A stretch of DNA of 64,000 nucleotides from CAG-632 sp963626805. GTDB lineage: Bacteria > Bacillota > Clostridia > Lachnospirales > Lachnospiraceae. The position numbers were made by a program, and so were the translations under genes. Shown in pieces: positions 50,479 through 58,997 of this stretch. A model generated the notes under the pieces. That model made no database searches. It was not told the origin of the DNA and saw nothing but the letters and a program-made list of their open reading frames with translations. Numbering within the stretch: the stretch's first letter is position 1; the number at the start of each line of letters is the position of its first letter. The stretch lies in the NCBI GenBank assembly GCA_963626805.1, contig CAVFXS010000063.1, forward strand, positions 1 through 64,000. The letters are read 5' to 3'.

Positions 50479-52029
50479 ATGCAGTTAATCAAAAAAGAAA
50501 TTCGTACCAATAATCATAAAGCAGAGAAACAGGTGCAGTTAACCATTGATGAGGATTTCAATGTGCCGGATACGAAGCAGGATATAGACAAGATTATTAC
50601 CAGCAGGGGACAGGTCGTGATTGATGATACGGAGCCGATGGTAGATCGTCTGCGTGTTCGGGGACATGTGAGCTATCGGATCCTGTATTCTGTGGCTAAG
50701 GTAGAGGGAGAACTGGATGCCATGGAGGGAAGCGTTCCGTTTGAAGAGATGATTAATGTGGATGACCTGCTTCCGTCCTATGATACCAGTGTCAGCTGTG
50801 AAATAGAGGATCTGAATATTACCATGATTCATTCCCGGAAGGTTGAGGTAAAGGGCCTGATCCAGATGAAGATTGACGTAACGGAACAGGATGTGTTGGA
50901 GGGTGCCGAAGGGATTGAAAACGGAGATGGGATCCAGTGTCTGTATAAGAAGGTGCCATATACACGAACGGTTGCAGATCAGAGAGATGTGTTCCGGGTA
51001 CGGGAAATGGTGCCGATTCCGCAGAATAAACCTAATATCCGTCGGATGATCTGGTATTGTGCGACTTTAAATGACGTGGAAACCAAGCCGCTGGATAATA
51101 AGATTGATATCCGGGGAGAACTGGAGGTTTTTCTGATCTACCGGGCGGAGGAGCAGATGCCGATCCAGTATCTGAATCTGGATATTCCGTTTAGTGGTGA
51201 GGTAGAATGTGTGGGTTCCATGGAGGGAATGACGGCAGATATAGGAGTGAACCTTGGTGAAACGCAGCTAAATGTGGAACCGGATGAGGATGGTGAGGAA
51301 CGGGTTCTGAATCTGGAGGCAAATCTGGAGCTGGCGATTCGTATTTATCAGGAAGAAGAGCTGGATCTTCTGGGGGATATGTTTTCTACCTCGGCATGCA
51401 TTCAGGTAGAAACCGAGCAGTTTGATTATGAATCACTGTTAACCAGAAACAATGCAAAGACCAGAATCGTGGAGCGGATCAAGCGCAAAGAGAATCAGGC
51501 CGGAATCCTGCAGGTATGTTATGTGGAGGGTACGGTAAAGGTGGATGATATCCGGACAACGGAGGAAGGTGTCGTTGTGGATGGCGCAGTGGAAGTGCGG
51601 CTGTTATACATAGCGGAGGATGATACCAGACCAATGAATTCTATGACCGGTTATCTGCCGTTTACTTATCTGGTAGAGGCGAAGAATCTGTCGCCGGATA
51701 CGATTTTCCATATTACGCCGACATTGGAGCAGATCAGCAGCATCATGCTTGGCAGTGATGAGGTGGAGATTAAAGCGGTTATGAATTTAAGTATTATCGC
51801 CTTTGTCCGGAAACAATGTCCGGTTATCGTGGATATGAGTGTTGCGGAAATTGATTATGAGAAAATGAATCAATTAGCCGGCATTATCGGATATATGGTG
51901 CAGGAAGGGGATACACTATGGACCATTGCGAAACGCTATTTTACGTCCATTGACAGTATCCGTAAGGTAAATCAGCTCGAGCGGGATGAATTATCACCGG
52001 GTCAGAAGCTGGTAATCGTAAAGGGTTAA
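50479..52029 (+). CDS. SPOCS (DUF3794) and LysM domain protein
   Basis: 516 residues. Begins DEDFNVPDTKQDIDKII and has repeats of the SPOCS/DUF3794 domain (about 30-150, 170-300 and 315-455). A C-terminal LysM (MVQEGDTLWTIAKRYFTS, NQLERDELSPGQKL) should bind peptidoglycan or spore cortex. These proteins are linked to spore coat or cortex assembly in Clostridia, hinting that the host, or its ancestor, makes spores. Confidence 0.85.
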   Translation: MQLIKKEIRTNNHKAEKQVQLTIDEDFNVPDTKQDIDKIITSRGQVVIDDTEPMVDRLRVRGHVSYRILYSVAKVEGELDAMEGSVPFEEMINVDDLLPSYDTSVSCEIEDLNITMIHSRKVEVKGLIQMKIDVTEQDVLEGAEGIENGDGIQCLYKKVPYTRTVADQRDVFRVREMVPIPQNKPNIRRMIWYCATLNDVETKPLDNKIDIRGELEVFLIYRAEEQMPIQYLNLDIPFSGEVECVGSMEGMTADIGVNLGETQLNVEPDEDGEERVLNLEANLELAIRIYQEEELDLLGDMFSTSACIQVETEQFDYESLLTRNNAKTRIVERIKRKENQAGILQVCYVEGTVKVDDIRTTEEGVVVDGAVEVRLLYIAEDDTRPMNSMTGYLPFTYLVEAKNLSPDTIFHITPTLEQISSIMLGSDEVEIKAVMNLSIIAFVRKQCPVIVDMSVAEIDYEKMNQLAGIIGYMVQEGDTLWTIAKRYFTSIDSIRKVNQLERDELSPGQKLVIVKG

Positions 52030-52082
52030 TGGGATAAATAATCAGGAAGAATCGGAAACGGGGAAAACACGCAGAAACAGAA

Positions 52083-52126
52083 GGAATCCTGCGGCGAAAG
52101 CCGGTGGCGGACGGTTGCAGGATTCC
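52083..52126 (+). terminator. Strong hairpin between the SPOCS-LysM and aminopeptidase genes
   Basis: GGAATCCTGC (52083-52092) pairs with GCAGGATTCC (52117-52126), with a small GGC-GAAA-GCC hairpin at the start of the loop. No T-run follows, so it is either a weak terminator or an RNA structural element. A TATACT box 12 bases later may start the aminopeptidase transcript. Confidence 0.5.
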
Positions 52127-52191
52127 GGGAATTGTACTATACTTAGTGCAAGTTAAATTTGATTTAAGATACCGAGACAGGAGGAATTATA

Positions 52192-53571
52192 ATGGAACGA
52201 CCAAATGCATGGAAAACATACACGAAAAATCAGTTAGAAGAATTGGAAACGCTGAACGATCAGTACCGGGCATTCTTAAATGTCGGAAAGACCGAGCGCG
52301 AATGCGTGAAGGAAATTGTGAAGCAGGCGGAAGCAGCCGGTTACGTGAACTTTGAGAAAGTACTTGCCGACAAGCAGACAGTGAAAGCAGGGGACAAGCT
52401 CTATGCAGTATGCATGAAGAAGACCATTGCTTTATTCAATATTGGAACAAAGCCTATGGAAGAGGGAATGAATATTCTGGGCGCTCATATTGATTCCCCA
52501 CGATTGGATGTAAAGCAGAACCCACTGTATGAAAATGATGATATGGCGTATCTGGATACCCACTATTATGGTGGTATCAAGAAGTATCAATGGGTAACAT
52601 TGCCGCTGGCCATCCATGGGGTTGTAGTGAAAAAGGACGGTTCCGTCGTTGATGTTGTGATTGGTGAGAAGGAAGAAGATCCTGTATTCTGCATCACAGA
52701 TCTGTTAATTCATCTGGCTGGTGAACAGCAGGAGAAGAAGGCAAATAAAGTAATTGAAGGAGAGAATCTGGACATTCTGTTTGGCAGCATTCCGTTAAAG
52801 GATGAGGAAAAGGAAGGTGTCAAGAAGGGTGTGCTGAAGCTCCTGAAAGAGCAGTATGATATGGAGGAAGAGGATTTCCTGTCAGCAGAGCTGGAGGTAG
52901 TTCCTGCCGGAAAGGCAAGAGAGGCCGGAATCGACCGGAGCATGATCATGGCATATGGTCAGGATGACCGGGTATGTGCGTATACCTCTATGGCAGCGAT
53001 GCTGGAAGTAGAGAATGTAGAAAAGACAACCTGTTGTCTGCTGACCGATAAGGAAGAGATCGGCAGTGTCGGAGCAACCGGTATGCAGTCTAAGTTCTTT
53101 GAAAATACAGTGGCAGAGCTGTTAGGAGCAATGGGAGATTATTCAGAGCTGATACTGCGCAGATGCCTGAAGAATTCCCGGATGTTGTCTTCGGATGTCA
53201 GTGCAGCTTATGATCCGCTGTATGCAGCAGCCTATGAAAAGAAAAACGCTGCATATTTTGGCCGGGGCATGGTATTTAATAAGTTTACCGGTGCGAGAGG
53301 TAAGTCAGGCTCAAATGATGCCAATGCAGAGTATATGGGCGCATTGAGAAAGATTCTGGACGATGCACAGGTTGCATATCAGACAGCAGAGCTTGGTAAA
53401 GTAGATGTCGGTGGTGGCGGAACAATTGCATATATCCTGTCCTTATATGGTATGGAAGTGATTGATAGCGGTGTGGCAGTGCTGAATATGCACGCTCCGT
53501 GGGAAGTGACCAGCAAGGCGGATGTATACGAAACAAAGAAAGGATATATAGCATTCCTTCAGAACGCATAA
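52192..53571 (+). CDS. M18-family aminopeptidase
   Basis: 459 residues. Metal-ligand and catalytic segments of the M18 fold are present: GAHIDSPRLD (His and Asp ligands), LTDKEEIGSVGATGM (Glu base and Glu ligand), GQDDRVCAY (Asp ligand) and NMHAPWEV (His ligand). It is a cytoplasmic dodecameric zinc/cobalt enzyme that removes N-terminal residues from peptides. An AGGAGG site precedes ATG 52192. Confidence 0.93.
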   Translation: MERPNAWKTYTKNQLEELETLNDQYRAFLNVGKTERECVKEIVKQAEAAGYVNFEKVLADKQTVKAGDKLYAVCMKKTIALFNIGTKPMEEGMNILGAHIDSPRLDVKQNPLYENDDMAYLDTHYYGGIKKYQWVTLPLAIHGVVVKKDGSVVDVVIGEKEEDPVFCITDLLIHLAGEQQEKKANKVIEGENLDILFGSIPLKDEEKEGVKKGVLKLLKEQYDMEEEDFLSAELEVVPAGKAREAGIDRSMIMAYGQDDRVCAYTSMAAMLEVENVEKTTCCLLTDKEEIGSVGATGMQSKFFENTVAELLGAMGDYSELILRRCLKNSRMLSSDVSAAYDPLYAAAYEKKNAAYFGRGMVFNKFTGARGKSGSNDANAEYMGALRKILDDAQVAYQTAELGKVDVGGGGTIAYILSLYGMEVIDSGVAVLNMHAPWEVTSKADVYETKKGYIAFLQNA

Positions 53572-53575
53572 GGGA

Positions 53576-54031
53576 TTAGTCAGCCATCAGCAGTGGTAAC
53601 TGGTATTCATACAGCTCACTGTTGATGGCTTCTATATTATAATTCCGGTTATTTACATAAGTGGCAATGATCAGATCACGGGGATCCTTCAGATAAAGCT
53701 CCCGGTGCTGAAACGTCTCTAAAGTGCGGCGGATCATACGGCGGTCCATATGTGCACTCAGGAATAATACCAGAATAACATCCCGGCTTGGATGTTTTGC
53801 CGTGGTTCCATTTAAAATATCATAGGCATAAGAACGGGAGAGATAGCCGGAGCAGTTCCGGATGATCTGGGCAGTTGTGATGCCTTCCGGATTTTGTGCA
53901 ATATAATCTGAAAAAATATTCCGATTCGGATAAGTATCTTTGGCTTCTGAAACATAATCAGATAAATTTTCTGCAGTAATCTGATTCTGATCCAATACAT
54001 TTAAAAGGTTTGTAGTTGAAATATCTTTCAT
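53576..54031 (-). CDS. HTH-like regulator of the adjacent kinase (151 aa)
   Basis: Minus strand, with GGAGAGAG before ATG 54031. The middle (YLSRSYAYDILNGTT, HPSRDVILVLFLSAHMD) has the layout of an XRE-type helix-turn-helix, and the C-terminal half is helical (ELYLKDPRDLIIATYVNN, INSELYEYQLPLL). It is divergent from a membrane Ser/Thr kinase with 140 bases between, where two TTATACATG sites lie. It may control the kinase or be its substrate. The HTH call is by eye. Confidence 0.6.
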   Translation of the reverse strand: MKDISTTNLLNVLDQNQITAENLSDYVSEAKDTYPNRNIFSDYIAQNPEGITTAQIIRNCSGYLSRSYAYDILNGTTAKHPSRDVILVLFLSAHMDRRMIRRTLETFQHRELYLKDPRDLIIATYVNNRNYNIEAINSELYEYQLPLLMAD

Positions 54032-54088
54032 AGGATTCTCTCTCCTTATTCATTATCGATAGTTGCCAGACGTATCATTTATAGTGTA

Positions 54089-54148
54089 TTATACATGAAT
54101 AGAGTGATAATAGGCAAGTATGGCATGACCGAAATTGTGTTATACATG
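54089..54148 (+). promoter_or_regulatory. Paired TTATACATG sites between HTH gene and kinase
   Basis: TTATACATG occurs at 54089-54097 and 54140-54148, 51 bases apart (about five helical turns, so on the same DNA face), each preceded by GTG. They are placed in the divergent promoter region and could be operator sites for the HTH protein. Confidence 0.4.
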
Positions 54149-54171
54149 CGGACGGAAGGATAAAGAGGGAA

Positions 54172-55287
54172 ATGACACTGGAAGAGAAATATGAATTGTC
54201 CTGTTATCAGGAGCTTACAAAACTACATACAAGTAAAGAAATTTATCTGGTACAACATATCGACACCGGAGAAATCTATGTGAAAAAGGTGATTGATATC
54301 TATAACAGGCCGGTATATCAGGCACTGATGGAGCTGAAGATTCCCAATGTGCCACAGATCGTGGCACTTTTTGAGACAGAGGACCGGCTGACCGTAATTG
54401 AGGAATACATCCATGGAGAGTCTCTGGAGAAACGGATGAAAAGCTGTGGTATCATGCAGGAGGAAGAGGTCGGCCGCATTATGATGGCGGTCTGTGATAT
54501 TCTCCAAAAGCTTCATGAGCATCAGCCGCCGATCGTACATCGGGATATTAAGCCATCGAATATCATGCTTAGTCAGGATGGTGTTGTAAAACTGGTTGAT
54601 TTCAACGCAGCAAAGGAGTATGCGGACGGCAAAAATGAGGATACAAGGCTGATCGGCACGCAGGACTTTGCGGCACCGGAGCAGTATGGATTTGGCCAGT
54701 CTTCCCCGCAGACGGATATCTATGCACTTGGAGTGACGATGAACTATCTGCTGACTGGTGATTATCCGAAGAATCAGTTATGGAATGGCAGACTGAAGTC
54801 TGTGATCCAGAAATGTATCCAGATCAATCCCAAAGAACGGTACACAGGTGTGCTGCAGCTGAAGACTGCCATTGAGACCGTCATGCGGACGAAGAGCAGA
54901 AATATTCTGGTGCGGAGTCTTTATCCCTATCAGAAATATGCTCCGGTCGGATTCCGAAGCGGGGCATTATGGAAGATGCTGCTGGCAATAATCGGATATC
55001 TGTTTATATTGGCGGCGGTTGTTTCATCCAGTGTGGAATATCAGGGACAGCCGGCAACCGGAATCGTATTATGGATGAACTGGTTCGCCTATGCGATTGC
55101 ACTTCTGGGCGTTGTGTTCTTTATAGGAAACTATGGAGGCATCCGGTATGCATTTCCGTTTATGAAAGGGAACAAGGTTCTTCATTGGTTTCTGGCAATT
55201 ATCTATTGCTTACTTTATGTATTTATAGTCGTTTTTATCATGGCACTGATTTTAACCACGTTTGAGTATGCATTCAAAGGGCTGTAA
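54172..55287 (+). CDS. Membrane-bound Ser/Thr protein kinase
   Basis: 371 residues. A cytoplasmic kinase domain (about 10-250) has the catalytic loop HRDIKPSN with D125, a metal site with D143 in DFN (usual DFG), the APE-like APEQYG and the PQTDIYALG helix. The glycine loop is not clear. The C-terminal 100 residues hold three to four spans (GYLFILAAVVSS, AYAIALLGVVFFIG, IIYCLLYVFIVVFIMALIL) and no PASTA repeats, so it is not a PrkC type. It may phosphorylate FHA-domain proteins such as the one at 39719. Confidence 0.85.
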   Translation: MTLEEKYELSCYQELTKLHTSKEIYLVQHIDTGEIYVKKVIDIYNRPVYQALMELKIPNVPQIVALFETEDRLTVIEEYIHGESLEKRMKSCGIMQEEEVGRIMMAVCDILQKLHEHQPPIVHRDIKPSNIMLSQDGVVKLVDFNAAKEYADGKNEDTRLIGTQDFAAPEQYGFGQSSPQTDIYALGVTMNYLLTGDYPKNQLWNGRLKSVIQKCIQINPKERYTGVLQLKTAIETVMRTKSRNILVRSLYPYQKYAPVGFRSGALWKMLLAIIGYLFILAAVVSSSVEYQGQPATGIVLWMNWFAYAIALLGVVFFIGNYGGIRYAFPFMKGNKVLHWFLAIIYCLLYVFIVVFIMALILTTFEYAFKGL

Positions 55288-55380
55288 ATTGTTCTGTAAA
55301 ATGTCCGCTGTATAGCGGACGAAAACTCTCCTCAATATAGCTAAAATAAGCAATATATGTTTTGGCAGGGAGGAAGCGGT

Positions 55381-55833
55381 ATGAAGCAGGAAAAGTGTAT
55401 AGCATTTGCAGTGCTTCATACCCTGATTCCACTGTGCATGGGAACCGGAATCTATATCTTGGTCCGTCCCGGAACATATATAGCGAGAGCCTGTACCTTT
55501 CTGATTCCGTGGCTGGGTGAGCTGCGAATCCGGATGGGAGCGGATCTGTTTCATATGTTTTTAAGAAATTATGCTTGTGACATGCTGTGGGCATATGCTC
55601 TGACAATCGGACTGCTCTGGTACGGAAGAATGACCGGACAGAAGTTATGGAAGTCGGCATTGATCAGTGGTGGATTCGCGGTGCTTATGGAAGGACTGCA
55701 GATTCTGCCGATAATCCCCGGAACTTTTGATGGAATGGATATAGTTGCGGAGATTACGGCAATTCTTATCGCAGGATGTATGAGTATGATTTTTTATAAA
55801 TACAAGGACAAGGAAAGAGGAGAGCATTTATGA
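55381..55833 (+). CDS. VanZ-like small membrane protein
   Basis: 150 residues with about four membrane spans. The layout (FHMFLRNYACDMLWAYAL, then ALISGGFAVLMEGLQILPIIPGTFDGMDIVAEI) matches the VanZ-like pattern of a basic loop and a D-x-x-D region near the last spans. ATG 55381 follows GGGAGG. It overlaps the next gene by four bases. Role in cell envelope is presumed only. Confidence 0.65.
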   Translation: MKQEKCIAFAVLHTLIPLCMGTGIYILVRPGTYIARACTFLIPWLGELRIRMGADLFHMFLRNYACDMLWAYALTIGLLWYGRMTGQKLWKSALISGGFAVLMEGLQILPIIPGTFDGMDIVAEITAILIAGCMSMIFYKYKDKERGEHL

Positions 55834-56786
55834 GAAAAAACATTATGAAAAAGCTCGGTATATTTGCGATATTGTTTGCATTTGGCCTGAGTGCATTAGG
55901 CAGTGGGGAATCAAATGATAGCACAAAGGAGATTGTATCTGCAAGCGAGGCAGGTAGCGACGCGGCGTCCGATGCGAGTGCAGATGATTCGGCAGGAGCT
56001 GTGGATGGTGCAGAAGAGGATGCGGATCTGTCCATCGAAGAGCAGGTCTTGATCGATCAGGATGGAATCAAGGTAACAGCCACCGGAATAGAGCATGATG
56101 CATTCATGGGAACCGGCGTGAAGCTGCTTCTTGAGAACAATACGGATAAAAATGTGATGGTAGGTTGCACTGCACTGATTGTAAACAACTACATGATCTC
56201 AGACCTGTTTGCGTCCGAGGTAGCAGCCGGCAAGAAGGCCAATGACACCATGTATATGATGTCATCCGATCTGAAAGCGGCAGGTATTTCCAATATCGGA
56301 CAGATTGAGATTTATTTCCATGTATATGATTCGGATACATATGACGCACTATTTGATTCCGACGTGGTTACCATCCAGACATCGAAATACAATGAGATGG
56401 ATCTGCTGGCAGACGAGGAAGAGAGTGGATATGAGCTGTGGAATCAGGACGGTGTACGCATCGTTGGTAAATATGTAGATGAAAACAGCTTCTGGGGAAC
56501 CGGTGTCCTGTTATACATTGAGAATACCTCCGGAAGAAATATCGGAATTAACTGTGACGATATGTCCATCAACGGATTTATGGTAGACCCGGTGTTCTCT
56601 GCAACGGTATATAACGAGAAGAAATCTTTTGATGACATTACGATTTTCTCATCCGATCTGGAGGAGAATGGCATCGATAAGGTCAATGATATCGAGCTGA
56701 GCTTCCATATCTATGATGCTGACAGCTGGTCAACTATCTGCGACACCGGTGCCATTACATTCTCTGTGGATCAGGCGGTGGAGTAA
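55830..56786 (+). CDS. Secreted protein with two repeated domains
   Basis: 318 residues. A signal-like N-terminus ends LSALGSGES; the lipobox Cys expected in such proteins is replaced by Leu-Gly, so it is either cleaved or stays anchored. An Ala/Ser/Asp-rich linker (about 25-70) leads to two homologous beta domains (about 75-185 and 202-312). Matching motifs are FMGTGVKLLLENNT with FWGTGVLLYIENTS, and IEIYFHVYDSDT with IELSFHIYDADS. The family is DUF5067-like in style, unknown in function. Confidence 0.65.
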   Translation: MRKNIMKKLGIFAILFAFGLSALGSGESNDSTKEIVSASEAGSDAASDASADDSAGAVDGAEEDADLSIEEQVLIDQDGIKVTATGIEHDAFMGTGVKLLLENNTDKNVMVGCTALIVNNYMISDLFASEVAAGKKANDTMYMMSSDLKAAGISNIGQIEIYFHVYDSDTYDALFDSDVVTIQTSKYNEMDLLADEEESGYELWNQDGVRIVGKYVDENSFWGTGVLLYIENTSGRNIGINCDDMSINGFMVDPVFSATVYNEKKSFDDITIFSSDLEENGIDKVNDIELSFHIYDADSWSTICDTGAITFSVDQAVE

Positions 56787-56794
56787 ATATATTA

Positions 56795-56823
56795 TTGATT
56801 TTTTCGTTATAATTACATATAAT
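56795..56823 (+). promoter_or_regulatory. Promoter of the toxI antitoxin RNA
   Basis: TTGATT (56795-56800), a 17-base spacer and perfect TATAAT (56818-56823). Transcription should start near 56830, about 19 bases before the first 36-bp repeat. A second TATAAT is at 56808. Confidence 0.7.
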
Positions 56824-56848
56824 ATAAATGAGCAAAGGTACTTGCTCG

Positions 56849-56956
56849 ATTTAAGTGCGTTGCTACTTTAAGTGCAAACCTTTAATTTAAGTGCTTCACT
56901 ACTTTGAATGTGAACCTTTAATTTAAGTGCTTCGCAGCTTGAAATGCGAGTCGTTA
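56849..56956 (+). ncRNA. toxI: ToxI antitoxin RNA array, three 36-nt repeats
   Basis: Three head-to-tail units of exactly 36 bp (56849-56884, 56885-56920, 56921-56956), each starting ATTTAAGTGC and ending in a variable CCTTTA/TCGTTA. No spacers separate them. The array lies between a good promoter and a hairpin terminator just before a ToxN-like gene, the standard layout of type III toxin-antitoxin loci. Each 36-nt unit should be cut out by ToxN and then bind it as a pseudoknot inhibitor. Three repeats is on the short side; 5.5 are known in Pectobacterium ToxIN. Confidence 0.88.
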
Positions 56957-56961
56957 ATTTT

Positions 56962-56991
56962 CAGGGAGATAGGTTTTTATCTCCCTGTTTT
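56962..56991 (+). terminator. Terminator between toxI and toxN
   Basis: CAGGGAGATA pairs with TATCTCCCTG (56962-56971, 56978-56987) and is followed by TTTT. In type III systems a leaky terminator here sets the excess of antitoxin RNA over toxin mRNA. Confidence 0.85.
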
Positions 56992-57012
56992 GCTTACTAT
57001 GGAGGATAAAGT

Positions 57013-57525
57013 ATGGATTTTTATCGCATCAATGAGGAATATAATCGATATCTTCAGAGTTACGAGAAGGAAAACAGAGGGGTTACCAAGGTACCGAATA
57101 TTAGATATGCGGATCGAAATAAATTTGCTTTTGGTGCGGTTATGCAGGTTAATGGGATGAATTATTATGTATCTGTATCCTCTTTTGATAAGAAGCAGGA
57201 AGCTAACATTTTAATTCGTATACCTGGAGATAAAAAAGAAATAAAAGGTTCTTTAAGATTTAATTATATGATTCCGGTTCCCGAGGAATGTATTGAAAGA
57301 CTTATTATTAAAGATATAGAAGATGAGAAATATCGATTGTTGCTAAACAAGGAGTATCAGTTTTGTATAGATAATGCCGAACGGATTCAGAAAAAAGCAA
57401 ATAAGATATATGAAATGGTTATAACAAATCGAAAACAGGCACTGACTGATAACAGCTGTGCATTTGATATTTTAGAGGAAGGGTGTAGAGAATATATTAA
57501 AAATATTTTGGGAAGAAAATCGTAA
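57013..57525 (+). CDS. toxN: ToxN/AbiQ-family endoribonuclease toxin, type III TA
   Basis: 170 residues. The start MDFYRINEEYNRYLQSYE, the core FAFGAVMQVNGMNYYVSVSSFDKK, and LRFNYMIPVPEECIERL, then EYQFCIDNAERIQKKANKIYEM, match the ToxN/AbiQ fold. In this family Lys and Ser/Thr residues of the beta core form the RNase site. The toxin cleaves A-rich mRNA and, on phage attack, causes abortive infection once short-lived ToxI is lost. GGAGG precedes ATG 57013. It is chromosomal here, not beside an obvious mobile element. Confidence 0.88.
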   Translation: MDFYRINEEYNRYLQSYEKENRGVTKVPNIRYADRNKFAFGAVMQVNGMNYYVSVSSFDKKQEANILIRIPGDKKEIKGSLRFNYMIPVPEECIERLIIKDIEDEKYRLLLNKEYQFCIDNAERIQKKANKIYEMVITNRKQALTDNSCAFDILEEGCREYIKNILGRKS

Positions 57526-57548
57526 TGGATTTATTTGATTTAAACCTT

Positions 57549-57585
57549 AAAAACACCGGACCCAAGCATCAGGTCCGGTGTTTTT
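57549..57585. terminator. Bidirectional terminator between toxN and paaK
   Basis: A 14-bp stem: AAAAACACCGGACC (57549-57562) with GGTCCGGTGTTTTT (57572-57585), nine-base loop. A-rich and T-rich arms serve both strands. Confidence 0.9.
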
Positions 57586-57618
57586 CATACTCTTGTCTTA
57601 CAACAATAGAAATACTAT

Positions 57619-58854
57619 CTACTCATATCGTTCATCAATGACACGTTTTGACTTCTTTTCGCTTCGTGGCAGGACGCCCAACTCAACGACCTTGACTAAC
57701 GGCGTGAAGCCGATCTTGCTCTTAACAGTAGCAGCAATGTGGTCACTTAATTCCAGGAAGTCGACACTGCCGTTGGTCTCTACATAGATACGCAGAGTAT
57801 CCTTGCCATCCAGATGAGAAATACGGATCTGGTACTCGCTGGATACATCAGAGAACTGACGCAGAATCTCTTCAATCTGGCTAGGGAATACATTAACACC
57901 CTTGATCTTCATCATATCATCGGTACGTCCCATAATGACATCCAGACGAGGGAAGTGACTACCGCAAGGACATTCGCCAGGAATGATCCGGGACAGGTCA
58001 TGTGTACGGTAACGGATCAGTGGTGCACCTTCCTTTACCAGAGTGGTGATAACAATCTCACCCATCTCGCCGTCCGGCACCGGAGCACCTGTTTCAGGAT
58101 CAATGATCTCAATGTAAATATAATCATCCCAGTAATGCATGCCGCAGTCGTGCTGGCAGCTGATACCGATGCCGGGACCGTAAATCTCGGTCAGACCATA
58201 AATATCATATAATTCAATGCCAAGCTCGGAAGAGATTCTCTGACGCATCTTGGCACCCCAGCGTTCCGAACCGATGACGCCCTTTTTCAGATAAATCTTG
58301 TCCTTGATACCACGTTTCTCGATTTCCTCTGCCAGTAACAATGCATAAGAAGAAGTAGAGCAAAGAACCGTACTCTTCATATCCATCATCATCTGCAGCT
58401 GCTTATCGGTATTGCCGGGACCCATTGGGATAACCATGGCACCGAGCTTTTCGGCACCGTTCTGGAATCCGATACCGGCAGTCCAGAGACCGTAGCCCGG
58501 AGTTACCTGAATCCGATCCAGATTGGTAATCCCTGCCATCTCATAGCAACGTTTGAACATGATTGCCCAGTCGTCAACATCCTTGGCAGTATAAGGAATA
58601 ATGATCGGGAGGCCGGTGGTACCGGAGGAAGAATGGATCCGGACGATTTTCTCTTCCGGAGCGGTCATTAATCCGAGCGGATATGCTTCCCGTAAATCCT
58701 TTTTCTCAGAGAATGGGAGCTGTTCAAAATCTTCTGCAGAAGAAATCTTTGAAATGCCTGCTTCATGCAGCTTCTTTCCATAGAAGCTGTCAGCAGAAAT
58801 CAGAGCTTCAATCTGCTTATTAACATGTGCGATTTGTGTTTCTGTAATCTTCAT
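57619..58854 (-). CDS. paaK: Phenylacetate-CoA ligase family enzyme
   Basis: 411 residues, minus strand. The ATP loop HSSSGTTGLPIIIPYT, the YGLTEIYGPG motif (A5-like), the adenylate region LIRYRTHDLSRI and the C-terminal GRTDDMMKIKGVNVFPSQIE are diagnostic. It activates an aryl acid with ATP and CoA. Its coupling to iorAB says the acid is the product of indolepyruvate-type oxidation (indoleacetate or phenylacetate), run either to conserve energy from amino acids or to make aromatic amino acids in reverse. Confidence 0.92.
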   Translation of the reverse strand: MKITETQIAHVNKQIEALISADSFYGKKLHEAGISKISSAEDFEQLPFSEKKDLREAYPLGLMTAPEEKIVRIHSSSGTTGLPIIIPYTAKDVDDWAIMFKRCYEMAGITNLDRIQVTPGYGLWTAGIGFQNGAEKLGAMVIPMGPGNTDKQLQMMMDMKSTVLCSTSSYALLLAEEIEKRGIKDKIYLKKGVIGSERWGAKMRQRISSELGIELYDIYGLTEIYGPGIGISCQHDCGMHYWDDYIYIEIIDPETGAPVPDGEMGEIVITTLVKEGAPLIRYRTHDLSRIIPGECPCGSHFPRLDVIMGRTDDMMKIKGVNVFPSQIEEILRQFSDVSSEYQIRISHLDGKDTLRIYVETNGSVDFLELSDHIAATVKSKIGFTPLVKVVELGVLPRSEKKSKRVIDERYE

Positions 58855-58914
58855 AATGCGTCCTTTCTGTTATGTTATTTTATAATAAATGTACTTTTAT
58901 GCGATATTGTTTGC

Positions 58915-58986
58915 TGCAATAATGCTATTTACTGCAATAGCGTCATCGGTTGTAATAATGCTATCTGCGGCAATAGCATTGTCTGT
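58915..58986. repeat. Two tandem 36-bp repeats between iorB and paaK
   Basis: Units 58915-58950 and 58951-58986 match at most positions (TGCAATAATGCTATTTACTG and TGTAATAATGCTATCTGCGG). AATGCTAT and ATAGCATT in the second unit form an 8-bp palindrome. A decayed third unit may follow. The array lies in the 143-base gap (58855-58997) of a leftward operon. Purpose unknown; it might be a duplicated mRNA hairpin. Confidence 0.6.
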
Positions 58987-58997
58987 TGAAATATTGC

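Noticed and set aside
56849..56956. 36-bp repeats as a CRISPR array
   Set aside because: Units are head to tail with no spacers and are followed by a terminator and a ToxN-like gene, so they are toxI.
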